64,000 bases of DNA from Pseudidiomarina piscicola (GCF_902806985.1 NZ_CADCXY010000001.1:806001-870000), one strand, 5' to 3'; positions 37,155-46,907 are shown, numbered from the stretch's first letter. Notes: a model not told the origin generated them from the sequence alone. Numbers and translations are program-made.

Positions 37155-39941
37155 ATGCGATTATCCAAAACTTTAACGGCAATGGCCGTTGCTACAGTAT
37201 TACTTGGCGGCTGCCAAGCAACAGCACAACAATCACAAGCAAACAATGCTGCTGTGGTGCAACAACAAAATCTACCTGACGTCGACATTAGCTATGAAAG
37301 CTTCACCCTCGATAACGGTTTACGGGTTGTGGTCCATGAAGACCGCAAAGCCCCCATCGTCGCCGTTAACGTTTGGTATGGCGTGGGTTCAAAAGATGAA
37401 AGCCAAGGCCAGACAGGCTTTGCGCACTTGTTTGAACACTTAATGTTTAACGGTACTGAAAACTACGATGATGAATATTTCGGCCCGTTTGAACGTGCCG
37501 GTGCTACCGACATGAACGGCACCACCAATAACGACCGCACCAACTATTTCCAAAACGTGCCAACCCCAGCATTAGATATGGCCTTGTGGATGGAATCAGA
37601 CCGTATGGGTCACCTACTTGGCGCCGTCACACAAGCGAAGCTCGATGAGCAACGCGGGGTAGTACAAAACGAAAAACGCCAAGGTGAAGCACAGCCTTAC
37701 GGCCGCGTATTTGGTTTCTTGGCTGAGCAAACCTTCCCTGAAGGTCACCCATACTCGTGGTCGGTGATTGGTTCAATGGAAGACTTGAACGCAGCTTCAC
37801 TTGATGACGTGCATCAATGGTTTAACGATTATTACGGCGCTGCCAATGCGGTCGTCGTGTTAGCTGGTGACATTGATGTTGAAACAGCTAAAGCCAAAAT
37901 GAACAAATACTTTGGCGACATCGATGCCGGTAAACCACTGAAAAAAATTGAAAGTTGGGTTGCTAAGCGCGAAGGCACGAAGCGCGCAACGATGGAAGAC
38001 AATGTTCCTGCACCGCGTCTTTATAAGTTGTGGAACACAGCAGAAATGGGCACAGCTGATTCTGACTACTTAGGTCTGTTGGTTGATATTCTTGCCAGTG
38101 GCAAAAACTCTCGTCTTTACCAACGCTTGGTTTACGATGAGCAAATTGCCAGCATGGTTTCAGGCTTCAATTATGAGCGCGTTTTAGCCGGTCAATTTTT
38201 TATCATTGCCGATGCCAAACCAGGCGTTGATATGGACCGCATCGAAGCAATCATTGATGAAGAAGTTGCTAAGATAATTGCTGAAGGCCCAACCGCTGAA
38301 GAACTAGCTCGTACCAAATTCAGTACGGTTGCCGGCTTTGTTCGCGGCGCTGAACGTATCGGTGGCTTCGGTGGTAAGTCAGATATCTTGGCTGCGGGCG
38401 AAGTCTATCACGGTGACCCAGGTTTCTATGAGCAATCAATGGAGCACCTTAAAACAGCAACTCCTGCGAAAGTTCAAGCAGCAGCTGAACGTTGGTTAAG
38501 CGATGGCGCATTCGTGTTGAACGTAGTTCCACAACCGAACTACACCACTATTGAAGGCCAAGCAGATCGCTCTGAGCTACCAGAAGTTGGCGAACTGCCA
38601 CAACTTGACTTGCCTGAACTGACTACCTTTACCCTATCGAATGGTTTAGAAGTCGCTTTAGCTGAACGCCACGATGTGCCAACGGTTCAAATGCGCTTAG
38701 TTATCGACAGCGGTTATGCATCTGACTTCGGTGGTAAAGTAGGAACGGCAAGCTACACCATGAGTATGCTGCGCGAAGGTACAGCCACACGCGATAGTTT
38801 AGAATTAAGCAAAGAACTAGAGTCGCTGGGCACCAACTTGTACGCAAGTGCGAGCCTTGATAATTCAACGGTCAGCATGGATGCATTAGTTACCAACCTC
38901 GAACCAAGCCTTGACATTATGGCTGATATTTTGATGAACCCGGCGTTCTCAGAGGAAGAAATCGAGCGTAAGCGCGGGCTCTGGATTGAAAACATCAAGA
39001 AAGAGAAAGCCCAACCAACAGCACAAGCATTCCGCGTGCTGCCACAGCTAATCTTCGGCGATAACCATGCCTACAGTGTTCCGTTCACTGGTTCAGGTAC
39101 TGAAGCCTCGATTAACTCGCTAACCCGTGAAGATCTCGTTGATCATGCCAACACTTGGTTACGTCCTGACATGTCTCGTTTAGTCATTGTCGGTGCTACT
39201 ACTGAAGCGGAAATCAAACCGCTGCTTGAAGCGTACCTCGGCGACTGGGAAAACCCTGCCGCAGCGGCGCCCGAAAAGCAGTTCACTGCAGTAGCACCTC
39301 AACAGGAAGCACGAGTGTACTTGATCGATCAGCCAGGCACTCCGCAGTCAACCATTATTGCTGGCCATTTAGCGCCATCAAGCAACGTTGATAATGCTGA
39401 AGCCATTGACGTGATGAACACCATTTTAGGCGGTAGTTTCACCAGCCGCTTGAACATGAACTTACGTGAAGACAAAGGCTGGTCATACGGTGCTCGCTCG
39501 AGCTGGTATTCGGCAGAAGAAGCCGGCATGATGCTAGCTACAGCGCCGGTACAAACCGACAAAACCAAAGAGTCAATTCAGGAAATTCTGAAAGAGTTAA
39601 ACGGCTACTTAGGTGATAACCCAGCTTCTGATGACGAACTTGCTAAAGTTGTTGCGAATAAAACCGCCAAGCTACCTGGTGCCTATGAAACCAAGTCAGC
39701 TTTACTTGGCTCGATTGTCAGCACGTTAGAAAAAGGCAAAGACATGACTTGGTTAGAGTCTTATGGCCAGCGTGTTCGTGCGCTTGAAGTAGACACTATC
39801 CGCGATACCGCTGATGATGTACTTCGCCCTAACGCCTTAACTTGGGTGATTATCGGTGACTTAAGCCTTATCGAAGATGATGTTCGTTCATTAAACCTTG
39901 GTACAGTTACCAAGTTGGACAGCAACGGTAACCCGCTTTAA
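37155..39941 (+). CDS. double-domain M16 (insulinase family) zinc metalloprotease, predicted lipoprotein
   Basis: The 928-residue protein has a lipoprotein signal (VATVLLGGCQAT, cysteine at 20) followed by a Q/N-rich linker. The first M16 domain (about 45-470) carries the inverted zinc motif HLFEH at 91-95, with the third ligand glutamate about 75 residues on in the VVQNEKRQGE stretch. It also has the NGTTNNDRTNYFQNVP substrate segment. The second half (about 490-920) repeats the fold without a zinc site, as is common in fused pitrilysin-type enzymes. Related exported M16 proteins degrade peptides in the periplasm. The gene is followed by a strong terminator and is transcribed alone. Confidence 0.93.
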   Translation: MRLSKTLTAMAVATVLLGGCQATAQQSQANNAAVVQQQNLPDVDISYESFTLDNGLRVVVHEDRKAPIVAVNVWYGVGSKDESQGQTGFAHLFEHLMFNGTENYDDEYFGPFERAGATDMNGTTNNDRTNYFQNVPTPALDMALWMESDRMGHLLGAVTQAKLDEQRGVVQNEKRQGEAQPYGRVFGFLAEQTFPEGHPYSWSVIGSMEDLNAASLDDVHQWFNDYYGAANAVVVLAGDIDVETAKAKMNKYFGDIDAGKPLKKIESWVAKREGTKRATMEDNVPAPRLYKLWNTAEMGTADSDYLGLLVDILASGKNSRLYQRLVYDEQIASMVSGFNYERVLAGQFFIIADAKPGVDMDRIEAIIDEEVAKIIAEGPTAEELARTKFSTVAGFVRGAERIGGFGGKSDILAAGEVYHGDPGFYEQSMEHLKTATPAKVQAAAERWLSDGAFVLNVVPQPNYTTIEGQADRSELPEVGELPQLDLPELTTFTLSNGLEVALAERHDVPTVQMRLVIDSGYASDFGGKVGTASYTMSMLREGTATRDSLELSKELESLGTNLYASASLDNSTVSMDALVTNLEPSLDIMADILMNPAFSEEEIERKRGLWIENIKKEKAQPTAQAFRVLPQLIFGDNHAYSVPFTGSGTEASINSLTREDLVDHANTWLRPDMSRLVIVGATTEAEIKPLLEAYLGDWENPAAAAPEKQFTAVAPQQEARVYLIDQPGTPQSTIIAGHLAPSSNVDNAEAIDVMNTILGGSFTSRLNMNLREDKGWSYGARSSWYSAEEAGMMLATAPVQTDKTKESIQEILKELNGYLGDNPASDDELAKVVANKTAKLPGAYETKSALLGSIVSTLEKGKDMTWLESYGQRVRALEVDTIRDTADDVLRPNALTWVIIGDLSLIEDDVRSLNLGTVTKLDSNGNPL

Positions 39942-39963
39942 ATAAAGCCTGATTACCTGCACC

Positions 39964-39993
39964 AAAAGCCGCTCATCGAGCGGCTTTTTTTTT
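39964..39993 (+). terminator. intrinsic terminator after the M16 protease
   Basis: AAAAGCCGCTC (39964-39974) and GAGCGGCTTTT (39978-39988) form an 11-bp stem with a 3-nt loop, followed by further T residues to 39993. Confidence 0.92.
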
Positions 39994-40084
39994 GCCTTTT
40001 GGCCTATTGCAAAACAAAGGTGTACTATGGCGCTTTTACCGGTTGGCCGGCCCAACTTAGCGCAACTATATGATGGAGCTGAAC

Positions 40085-40933
40085 ATGTCGCAGAGTCACT
40101 TGAAATTAGTTAGTCGTGTTCGTTGCTTTGATGGCGAGCAACGTCGTTATGAGCATCTTTCTGAAGCTTTGAATTGCACTATGCAGTTTAGTGTATTTCT
40201 ACCAGCGCAGGCCTTACGAGATGAACCCGTTGCCTCAGTTTTGTGGCTTTCTGGCCTGACATGTACCGATGAAAACTTTAGTAGTAAGTCTGGCGCTCAA
40301 CGCACCGCAGCTCAGTTAGGGCTTGCTTTAATTATTCCTGATACCAGCCCGCGTGGTGACGATGTCGCTGATGACGATGCTTACGACTTTGGTAAGGGTG
40401 CAGGGTTTTATGTCAACGCAACTCAACAACCTTGGGCTAAGCATTACCAAATGTATGATTACATTTGCAAAGAACTGATCGACCTCGTCTGTCGCAGCTT
40501 ACCACTCAATGGCCAAATGAGTATCAGTGGCCATTCTATGGGCGGACATGGCGCACTTGTTATGGCATTGCGTGAGACCGACCGGTTTGCGAGTGTGTCG
40601 GCGTTTGCACCAATCGCACACCCAAGCGAATGTCCTTGGGGGAACAAAGCTTTCACTGGCTATCTTGGTGATAATCGCGAGCATTGGCACGCGTATGACG
40701 CGGTAGAGTTAATCCGAAGCGGCCAAAACTGTCCGCCACTTTTGGTTGATCAAGGCAGTGACGATAACTTCCTTGCCGAACAGCTCAACTTTTCAACTCT
40801 GCGTGAGGTCGCCGATGAATTTAAGCTGGTCGCTGAGCTACGCATGCAACAAGGCTATGATCACAGCTATTATTTTATCGCTAGCTTTATCGAAGACCAT
40901 CTAAAGTTTCATAAATCGTATTTAAAAGGTTAA
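40085..40933 (+). CDS. fghA: S-formylglutathione hydrolase
   Basis: The enzyme hydrolyses S-formylglutathione to formate and glutathione in formaldehyde detoxification. From the ATG at 40085 (GGAG at 40075-40078, 6-nt spacing) it has 282 residues. It is an esterase D-type alpha/beta hydrolase: FSVFLPAQAL, WLSGLTCTDENFSSKSGAQR (near 58-77), SPRGDDVADD, the nucleophile elbow SISGHSMGGHGALVMAL, and late catalytic blocks VDQGSDDNFLAEQL (Asp) and GYDHSYYFIASFIEDH (His). The matching glutathione-dependent formaldehyde dehydrogenase is usually adjacent but is not in this window, which is slightly unusual. The next gene follows at 90 bp. Confidence 0.93.
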   Translation: MSQSHLKLVSRVRCFDGEQRRYEHLSEALNCTMQFSVFLPAQALRDEPVASVLWLSGLTCTDENFSSKSGAQRTAAQLGLALIIPDTSPRGDDVADDDAYDFGKGAGFYVNATQQPWAKHYQMYDYICKELIDLVCRSLPLNGQMSISGHSMGGHGALVMALRETDRFASVSAFAPIAHPSECPWGNKAFTGYLGDNREHWHAYDAVELIRSGQNCPPLLVDQGSDDNFLAEQLNFSTLREVADEFKLVAELRMQQGYDHSYYFIASFIEDHLKFHKSYLKG

Positions 40934-40947
40934 TTTATTGGTATTTT

Positions 40948-41017
40948 CTGTACTCCTTGCTATCTTTTAATCTGTAGCAATTAATAGTTACGCTGCCCAA
41001 ATAGCAAAGGAGTACAG
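40948..41017 (+). promoter_or_regulatory. long leader stem that encloses the ribosome binding site of the GGDEF-EAL gene
   Basis: CTGTACTCCTTGCTAT (40948-40963) pairs with ATAGCAAAGGAGTACAG (41001-41017): 11 pairs, a one-base bulge, then 5 pairs. The right arm contains the ribosome binding site AAAGGAG (41006-41012) of the start at 41024. The 37-nt loop shows no further strong fold. If transcribed from fghA or a promoter before 40948, the stem would block translation and could act as a switch. Confidence 0.65.
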
Positions 41018-41023
41018 ACGACT

Positions 41024-42526
41024 ATGTCACCGCGCCGTGCCGCAGCGTTCATCGCCATTCTCTATGTCGTCGCAGGAGTGGTATGGATACGCTTTTCTGA
41101 CCAATTTTTACTCTCGGTTATTCCAGATCCTAACTTGTTAACAGAGTACCAATCCTTCAAAGGTTGGGCGTATGTTTTTACCACTGGGGTGGTGCTGTAC
41201 TTGTTGGCAAAAATGGCACTTGATCGCGAGCGTCGTCTTTCACAGCGTGATGGCCTAACCAAACTACTCAATCGCCATATGTTTGGTCAGGAACTTGCAT
41301 CTGAACTCGAGTTTTGCGCCGAAAGCCAACAACCCATGATTGTCGTGGTGCTGAACATTGATGGCTTTAAGCAACTAAATCGTAATGCTGGCAGCGAGGC
41401 AGGTGACAGCTATTTGCAAAACATTGCAGCACTGCTTCGTGAGCATTTCCAACAACGCATTATTTTAGGGCGTTTCGGTGGCGATGAGTTTGCGATTGCC
41501 ATTCCTGCAAGCTCATGGCCAGGACAAGTTTTAGCGCAACTGCAACACCTGCAACAACGTATACAAACGCAAACCATTTCAGAGTTGCCTGACACCTCAC
41601 TTACCGCTTGCTTTGGCATCGCTTGCTACCCTACCGATGCACCAAATACCGAATTGCTTGTCAAAGCCGCTCTCACTGCCCTCGATGAAGCGAAGTCAAT
41701 GGGCACCAATAGGTTGCGGGTCTACAAAAGCGAGTATGGTGAACATGCATCGCGGCGTACCAAGTTACTGTTTGACTTAAAAGCTGCAATTGCCAATCGA
41801 CGGCTAAGTGTTGCTTATCAACCACAGTTTAAACTCGATGAAAGCGGCATCAGTGGCGTTGAAGTTTTAGCTCGCTGGGACCACCCTGAAGAAGGCGTCA
41901 TTGCACCAGATGTCTTCATACCACTTGCAGAACAGCATGGGCTTATATGCGATATTACTGACTTTATTATGCAAACTGCCATTCAAGAATTGACCAATGC
42001 TGATCTGCTCTATCGGCAGGTTCCTCGTCTTTCTTTTAATGTATCAGCCGCAGACTTCAACAATAGCCACGGTACTGAGCGCTTTTTGCATAATTTAGCT
42101 GAACTCACCGGTGACTGGTCGGTTATTGAACTTGAGCTCACGGAAACCTCAGCTCTACTCAACCTTGCTGGCGTTAAAGGTGTACTGAATGTGTTGCGAG
42201 AGCGAGGTGTTCAGGTGTCCCTAGACGATTTTGGCACCGGTTACTCATCGTTGAGTACACTGCGTTTATTACCTATTCAGGAAGTAAAAATAGACCAAAG
42301 CTTCGTCCGCGATTTGGCAACGAATGCCAACGATGCGCGCTTAGTTAAAACAATTATTGCCATGGCGAATGCACTTAATTTACGGGTGATTGCCGAGGGC
42401 GTCGAAAGCCAACAACAGGCACATTATTTAAAACAGGCAGGCTGCGATGAAGTTCAAGGCTATTTATATGCCAAGCCTATGAACCTAAAAGCGCTTCAAT
42501 CGTTTATTAAGAATCTATCGAGCTAA
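41024..42526 (+). CDS. GGDEF-EAL protein (c-di-GMP cyclase/phosphodiesterase)
   Basis: The 500 residues start with a two-helix membrane module (about 6-25 and 48-65) of the type often seen before GGDEF domains. A GGDEF domain follows (about 75-235; DGLTKLLNRHMFG, active site FGGDEFAI at 152-156). The EAL domain (about 245-495) has EVLARW (280-285) in place of EALLRW, FNVSAADF, the loop DDFGTGYSS, KIDQSFV and the terminal EGVES. Core metal residues are kept, so it may hydrolyse c-di-GMP, while the GGDEF motif is also intact. There is no clear RxxD I-site. The leader has a long stem over the ribosome binding site. The 3' end overlaps the next convergent gene by 20 bp. Confidence 0.92.
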   Translation: MSPRRAAAFIAILYVVAGVVWIRFSDQFLLSVIPDPNLLTEYQSFKGWAYVFTTGVVLYLLAKMALDRERRLSQRDGLTKLLNRHMFGQELASELEFCAESQQPMIVVVLNIDGFKQLNRNAGSEAGDSYLQNIAALLREHFQQRIILGRFGGDEFAIAIPASSWPGQVLAQLQHLQQRIQTQTISELPDTSLTACFGIACYPTDAPNTELLVKAALTALDEAKSMGTNRLRVYKSEYGEHASRRTKLLFDLKAAIANRRLSVAYQPQFKLDESGISGVEVLARWDHPEEGVIAPDVFIPLAEQHGLICDITDFIMQTAIQELTNADLLYRQVPRLSFNVSAADFNNSHGTERFLHNLAELTGDWSVIELELTETSALLNLAGVKGVLNVLRERGVQVSLDDFGTGYSSLSTLRLLPIQEVKIDQSFVRDLATNANDARLVKTIIAMANALNLRVIAEGVESQQQAHYLKQAGCDEVQGYLYAKPMNLKALQSFIKNLSS

Positions 42527-43439
42527 ACTCTATGGTTGTGATTTGGTTTTTACCGGCTCGCTTGCCTTTATACATTGCCGCATCAGCAAGCCGCAGAATT
42601 GTCTCAACCCTGTAATCTTCATGATCAATCGGGGTGTCCGAAGCACAATAACAAATGCCCACCGAAATACTTATATTCCAATTATTTTCTGCACTCACCT
42701 TTAACACTTGTGCGCGCGCCCGCTCAAGAATCGTCATGCCCTCGTCGAGAGTTGAGCCTGGATGGATCGTTGCAAATTCATCTCCACCTATACGCGCAAC
42801 AAAATCACTGCCTCGAACCGCTGAACAAACCGCATTGGCGATCGCTTGCAGTGCACGATCCCCTTCTTCGTGGCCTAAACTATCATTTAAGCCTTTAAAA
42901 TTATCTAAATCGATCAGGGCGACATTAAATTTGTGGGGCCGCAACCGAGCCTCAGTAATCTCCTGTGCCAACTCTTGATGAAAAGCACGGCGGTTCGCTA
43001 CCCCTGTTAAAAAATCAGTGGCAGCCTGTTTCCTTTCATGCTCGAGTTGCCGTCTAATTTTTTCTTCCGTTTCACGTGCTTGGGTGGCGTCACGAATAAA
43101 AGCAATCGCATAGGAATTCTGCTTTACTTCAACATGGCTAAGCATGATGTCGACATTAAAGGTACTCTGGTCTTTACGCTGCCCCAGAAAACGAAAGCCT
43201 CGCCCCATTGGACGGCTTTGTTGGGTATTAAAAAAACTTGCGACATGGAATTTATGTTGCGAACGCATGCTTTCAGGGAGTAAGTTATCAAGCGGTGCTT
43301 TTAATAACTCATCGTGGCGGTAACCAAATAGTTCAGCAGCGAGCTGATTAACAAGCACAATCATTCCGTCTTGATTGACAACTATGGCTGCGTCAGGAAT
43401 GATTTCAATAAGTTCACTTAGATCGCGTTCGTCTTTCAT
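42507..43439 (-). CDS. PAS-GGDEF diguanylate cyclase
   Basis: A 310-residue cytoplasmic protein. The PAS domain spans about 8-120 (PDAAIVVNQDGMIVLVNQLA, ELFGYRHDELL and the PAC end SYAIAFIRDATQ). The GGDEF domain begins after a charged coiled linker (EEKIRRQLEHERKQ) with DFLTGVANRRAFH, has the active site RIGGDEFA (218-222) and an intact I-site RGSD at 209-212. It should make c-di-GMP with product inhibition. It is convergent with the GGDEF-EAL gene (20-bp overlap at the 3' ends) and divergent from the first propeller-GGDEF gene by 57 bp, so opposing c-di-GMP activities are placed back to back. Confidence 0.92.
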   Translation of the reverse strand: MKDERDLSELIEIIPDAAIVVNQDGMIVLVNQLAAELFGYRHDELLKAPLDNLLPESMRSQHKFHVASFFNTQQSRPMGRGFRFLGQRKDQSTFNVDIMLSHVEVKQNSYAIAFIRDATQARETEEKIRRQLEHERKQAATDFLTGVANRRAFHQELAQEITEARLRPHKFNVALIDLDNFKGLNDSLGHEEGDRALQAIANAVCSAVRGSDFVARIGGDEFATIHPGSTLDEGMTILERARAQVLKVSAENNWNISISVGICYCASDTPIDHEDYRVETILRLADAAMYKGKRAGKNQITTIEFSSIDS

Positions 43440-43496
43440 CGATAATTGGCACTAATTTTTAACCTTATATTCATAGCTTAACGGAACTAACCTCAA

Positions 43497-46391
43497 ATGC
43501 CCATAGCGCATCTAAAACTTATAATTACAGCTTTGGCAGTTATCATATTCAACACTACATTTGCTGCCGAGCCAAAAGCGCCCCCCCTTAGTGAACGCGC
43601 GATGCGAGTCTGGACCACTAACGATGGCTTAGCGCACAATTCGGTTAACCATATTATGCAGGACAGCAATGGTTATTTGTGGATAGCGACCTGGCAAGGT
43701 CCGACTCGTTTTAACGGGCGCAGCTTTGAGCTTTTTTCCGAAGCGACCGGGGTACCCGACCCTGGCTCACTTTTTGTTGGAGAAAACCCTTACACCCAAG
43801 CAATCATCTCTACTGGACCGCGGGGTGGCGTGACCCATTTCCGTGACTCCGAGACAGGTGGCCACTGGCAACCACAGCCTCGCGTATACGACCGAGTTGA
43901 TTACGCCCTATTTCAGTCATCACAATGTACTTGGTATGCAACCGTCAATACCGGAGTTGTTCGTGAGTGTGATGGGCAACGCGAAACCTATACCGAAACT
44001 GACGGCTTACCGAGCGCAGAAACCTTTCATATCGCAACCGACCAGCAAAGCCGGATTTGGGTGGGAACGGATCAGGGTGCCGCCTACTTTGATCCTGACT
44101 TGAATACGTTTAAAACCTTACCCGAACTCCCAAGGGGCGCCAGCTTTGGTATTGTGGCGGCGGCTCGCGATACGATCTATATCTCCATCGATCGAAGTAT
44201 TTTTGTGGTGAATGGCGAAACCCTAGAAGTGAAACAGTGGCCAATAACTTACCCGAGTACGGTGACAGAGCTCTACCAAGCACCCGATAAAACTGTTTGG
44301 GTTGGTACTCATGAACATGGGCTGACCAAACTATCGACCGATGCGCTGCAAATGGTTTCCGTCGAAAACGGCTTACCGAACAACCATATCTTAAGTATCT
44401 TTGTTGATCGTGAAGAAACGCTATGGGTTGGAACCCACCGTGGCTTAGTACAGTTTCGAAAAGCTCAGTTTCACAGCCATCGTGCTGAGGATGGATTAGG
44501 CTTTGATTATATTCGTGCACTCGCAGAGACCGCTGATGGAAGTATCCTCATCGGTGGTCTAGGTGGTGTTAAACAACTGAAAGACGAACAGGTTTTGCCT
44601 TTGAACACCGACAGCAAGGTGGTCAACGAAAGTATTCTAAGTTTCGCTCTAGACTCTGATCAACGCTTATATATCGGCACCTTTACCAACGGTCTTTATG
44701 TTTTAGAACGCGGTAAACAAATTGCTCACTATCAGGAACTAAATGGATTTCCAGGCGACAATATTCGCGACCTTTTAATTACCCGTGAGGGTTTTCTTTA
44801 TGCCGCGACCTCTCTTGGTGTTTTACAAAGTAAAATTAATCACGACGGTACTTTAGAGTCTCCTCGCTACTTCGGAACCAAAGACGGTCTGCCCGACGAA
44901 ATCATATACAGCATTCATCAAACCCGTGAGGGCGATATTCTGATTGGCAGTATGCGTGGCCTTTCGCGACTCAAAGATAACAACATCACACAAATTGATG
45001 TGTCATCCGTCAGCAATGCTGAATTTGTGTTCGGGCTACACGAAGACACTTCCCATATTTATGCGGCAACCGACCGTGGACTTCTCGTGTTCACTAAAAA
45101 GACTAACTCATGGCAGGTATTTGACGCTGACAATGGCTTTCCAACAATTAAGTTTTTTGATGTGGTTCGCGACCATGAAGCTAACCTTTGGTTAGGTTCA
45201 GGGCGAGGGTTGCTGTTCGTTGAAGCTGAAAACTTTGAGCGCGCACTGCACGATGATGACCCGACCACTCACATACCGAACACCTTTTACCAAAGCCACC
45301 ATGGGCTCGCTAGTGCCCAAATTAACACGGGTGGTCCAGCGATGTTGGTCGCAAAAAACGGTGAGCTATGGGTCGCAACCTCACGCGGCGCTGGCCATTA
45401 CATTCCAAGTCAAAGTAAAACTATTTTGCAGTCGCCACCCAGCCCTGTCATCGAGCGCGTTAAAGTTGATGGCAAAGCCATCTTTCAAGATAGTTACCTA
45501 GCTGCAGACAGCAGCCGTGTTGAGTTCCAGTTTGCCGGACTAGGCTTCCAGTATCCCGAGAGTATTCAGTATCGTCTACAACTAGCTGGGTACGACAACG
45601 ATTGGGTTTACCCAAGCAATTCTCAACTAACTGTCTCTTATACGGAGCTACCACCTGGGGCATTTATTTTCCAAGTTCAAGCAGCATACCCAAACGGTCA
45701 ATGGAGTGATGCCGCAACCTTTACCTTGCACAAGCTACCGACCCTTTGGCAACGGCCCCTCGTATGGCTAGCCCTTATTCTTGGAGGACTACTACTTGTC
45801 GGCGTCGGCTTGCGCCTTCGAGTCTACACCATCACACGCAGCAAAGAACGGTTGCAACAGTTGGTTAGAGAGCAAACGAAATCATTAGAACAGCTTGCGA
45901 ATCAAGATAGCTTGACCAAGCTGGCAAACCGTCGCGCCTTTGACGAGCTGCTGTCGCAGAAAGTTTTGCAATACGGAAGCCAACAGCCTTTAGCCCTTAT
46001 CTTGATGGATCTTGACCATTTCAAAGAGGTCAATGACCGCTACCTCCATACCACCGGCGATAAAGTTCTACAGCGCGTTGCACTATTACTCAAAGACTCC
46101 GCCCGCGGCAGCGATATGATTGCTCGGTGGGGCGGTGAAGAGTTTGCAATTCTCGTCACCGGCGCCGATGCTGCAAACGTCGAAACTATCTGTGAGCGCA
46201 TTCGCACGACGATTATGCACGCCAACTTACAAGACCTCGCTCGAAACCTCAGCGTAACAGGTAGTTTTGGTGCCGCCATTTGTGTTCCTGGCGAATCAGC
46301 TGCAAACCTTATTCGCCGGGCCGATAAAGCGATGTACCGTGCGAAGCATGGAGGTCGCAACCGCGTAGAGGTCGCGGCCGGTGACGAGTAA
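43497..46391 (+). CDS. periplasmic beta-propeller / Y_Y_Y / GGDEF diguanylate cyclase
   Basis: The 964-residue protein has an N-terminal signal sequence (LIITALAVIIFNTTFAAE). A series of two-component-regulator propeller repeats follows (typified by LAHNSVNHIMQDSNGYLWIA and SRIWVGTDQGAAYF, covering about 35-650). A Y_Y_Y-type beta-sandwich comes next (about 680-755; FAGLGFQYPESIQYRLQLAG). One TM helix (near 762-785) and a cytoplasmic coiled stretch lead into a GGEEF domain with DSLTKLANRRAFDE, RWGGEEFAI near 879-883 and an I-site RGSD. It should sense a periplasmic signal and make c-di-GMP. A second protein of the same architecture is found at 48905. The ligand is unknown. Confidence 0.92.
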   Translation: MPIAHLKLIITALAVIIFNTTFAAEPKAPPLSERAMRVWTTNDGLAHNSVNHIMQDSNGYLWIATWQGPTRFNGRSFELFSEATGVPDPGSLFVGENPYTQAIISTGPRGGVTHFRDSETGGHWQPQPRVYDRVDYALFQSSQCTWYATVNTGVVRECDGQRETYTETDGLPSAETFHIATDQQSRIWVGTDQGAAYFDPDLNTFKTLPELPRGASFGIVAAARDTIYISIDRSIFVVNGETLEVKQWPITYPSTVTELYQAPDKTVWVGTHEHGLTKLSTDALQMVSVENGLPNNHILSIFVDREETLWVGTHRGLVQFRKAQFHSHRAEDGLGFDYIRALAETADGSILIGGLGGVKQLKDEQVLPLNTDSKVVNESILSFALDSDQRLYIGTFTNGLYVLERGKQIAHYQELNGFPGDNIRDLLITREGFLYAATSLGVLQSKINHDGTLESPRYFGTKDGLPDEIIYSIHQTREGDILIGSMRGLSRLKDNNITQIDVSSVSNAEFVFGLHEDTSHIYAATDRGLLVFTKKTNSWQVFDADNGFPTIKFFDVVRDHEANLWLGSGRGLLFVEAENFERALHDDDPTTHIPNTFYQSHHGLASAQINTGGPAMLVAKNGELWVATSRGAGHYIPSQSKTILQSPPSPVIERVKVDGKAIFQDSYLAADSSRVEFQFAGLGFQYPESIQYRLQLAGYDNDWVYPSNSQLTVSYTELPPGAFIFQVQAAYPNGQWSDAATFTLHKLPTLWQRPLVWLALILGGLLLVGVGLRLRVYTITRSKERLQQLVREQTKSLEQLANQDSLTKLANRRAFDELLSQKVLQYGSQQPLALILMDLDHFKEVNDRYLHTTGDKVLQRVALLLKDSARGSDMIARWGGEEFAILVTGADAANVETICERIRTTIMHANLQDLARNLSVTGSFGAAICVPGESAANLIRRADKAMYRAKHGGRNRVEVAAGDE

Positions 46392-46412
46392 CAAAACGCT
46401 TGTTGATACTAT

Positions 46413-46907
46413 TTATGGCATTGGGATCATCAGCCTAATAAGCTGTGCTTGGCCATTGTGAAACTGAACAATAAACAGGTCGCCATAGTCTTTCTCGGTG
46501 AGGTTTTCGACCTCCATGCCAAGTGCTCTAACAATCGCCGGAACCGTATTGCTATGGCCTACCACTAATGCTGATTGCCCAGCCTGTTTTAGTTGCTCGG
46601 CCAAAGCTTCACCACCACCAGCGGGATAGTTTTGTACGCTTAAGTTAAGCGCTGATGCGAGCGGTGCGACGGTTTGCTCGGTCCGCTTAAATGGTGTGCT
46701 ATACACCGCTTCCAAGTTGCTTTTGCTTAGCATCTCGGCAAGTACTTTAGCGCGAATGACCCCTTTCTCGCTCAGGCTTGGATTACTGGTCTCTACTGTT
46801 TTTTCTGCATGCCTTACCACAAAAACTGAAAAATCCTGTGCCATTACAACCTGACTCCCGATGATCTCAATACACATAAGTATGACTAAAACTAAGGACG
46901 GTTTCAT
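46413..46907 (-). CDS. exported SixA-like histidine phosphatase
   Basis: A 164-residue protein with a signal peptide (LVLVILMCIEIIGSQVVMAQ) followed by a histidine-phosphatase fold. Its blocks are VVRHAEKTVE (the phosphorylated His of the RHG-type motif, here RHAE), NPSLSEKGVIRAKVLA, VYSTPFKRTEQTVAPLA (second Arg) and VVGHSNTVPAI (second His). SixA itself works in the cytoplasm on phosphotransfer proteins; an exported form must have another substrate, such as a small phosphate ester. It is convergent with the preceding GGDEF gene. Export makes it distinct from the usual SixA call. Confidence 0.82.
   Translation of the reverse strand: MKPSLVLVILMCIEIIGSQVVMAQDFSVFVVRHAEKTVETSNPSLSEKGVIRAKVLAEMLSKSNLEAVYSTPFKRTEQTVAPLASALNLSVQNYPAGGGEALAEQLKQAGQSALVVGHSNTVPAIVRALGMEVENLTEKDYGDLFIVQFHNGQAQLIRLMIPMP

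Noticed and set aside
44110-44520. 136-codon open frame antisense to the first propeller-GGDEF gene
   Set aside because: Shadow of propeller repeats; no ribosome binding site and no family resemblance.
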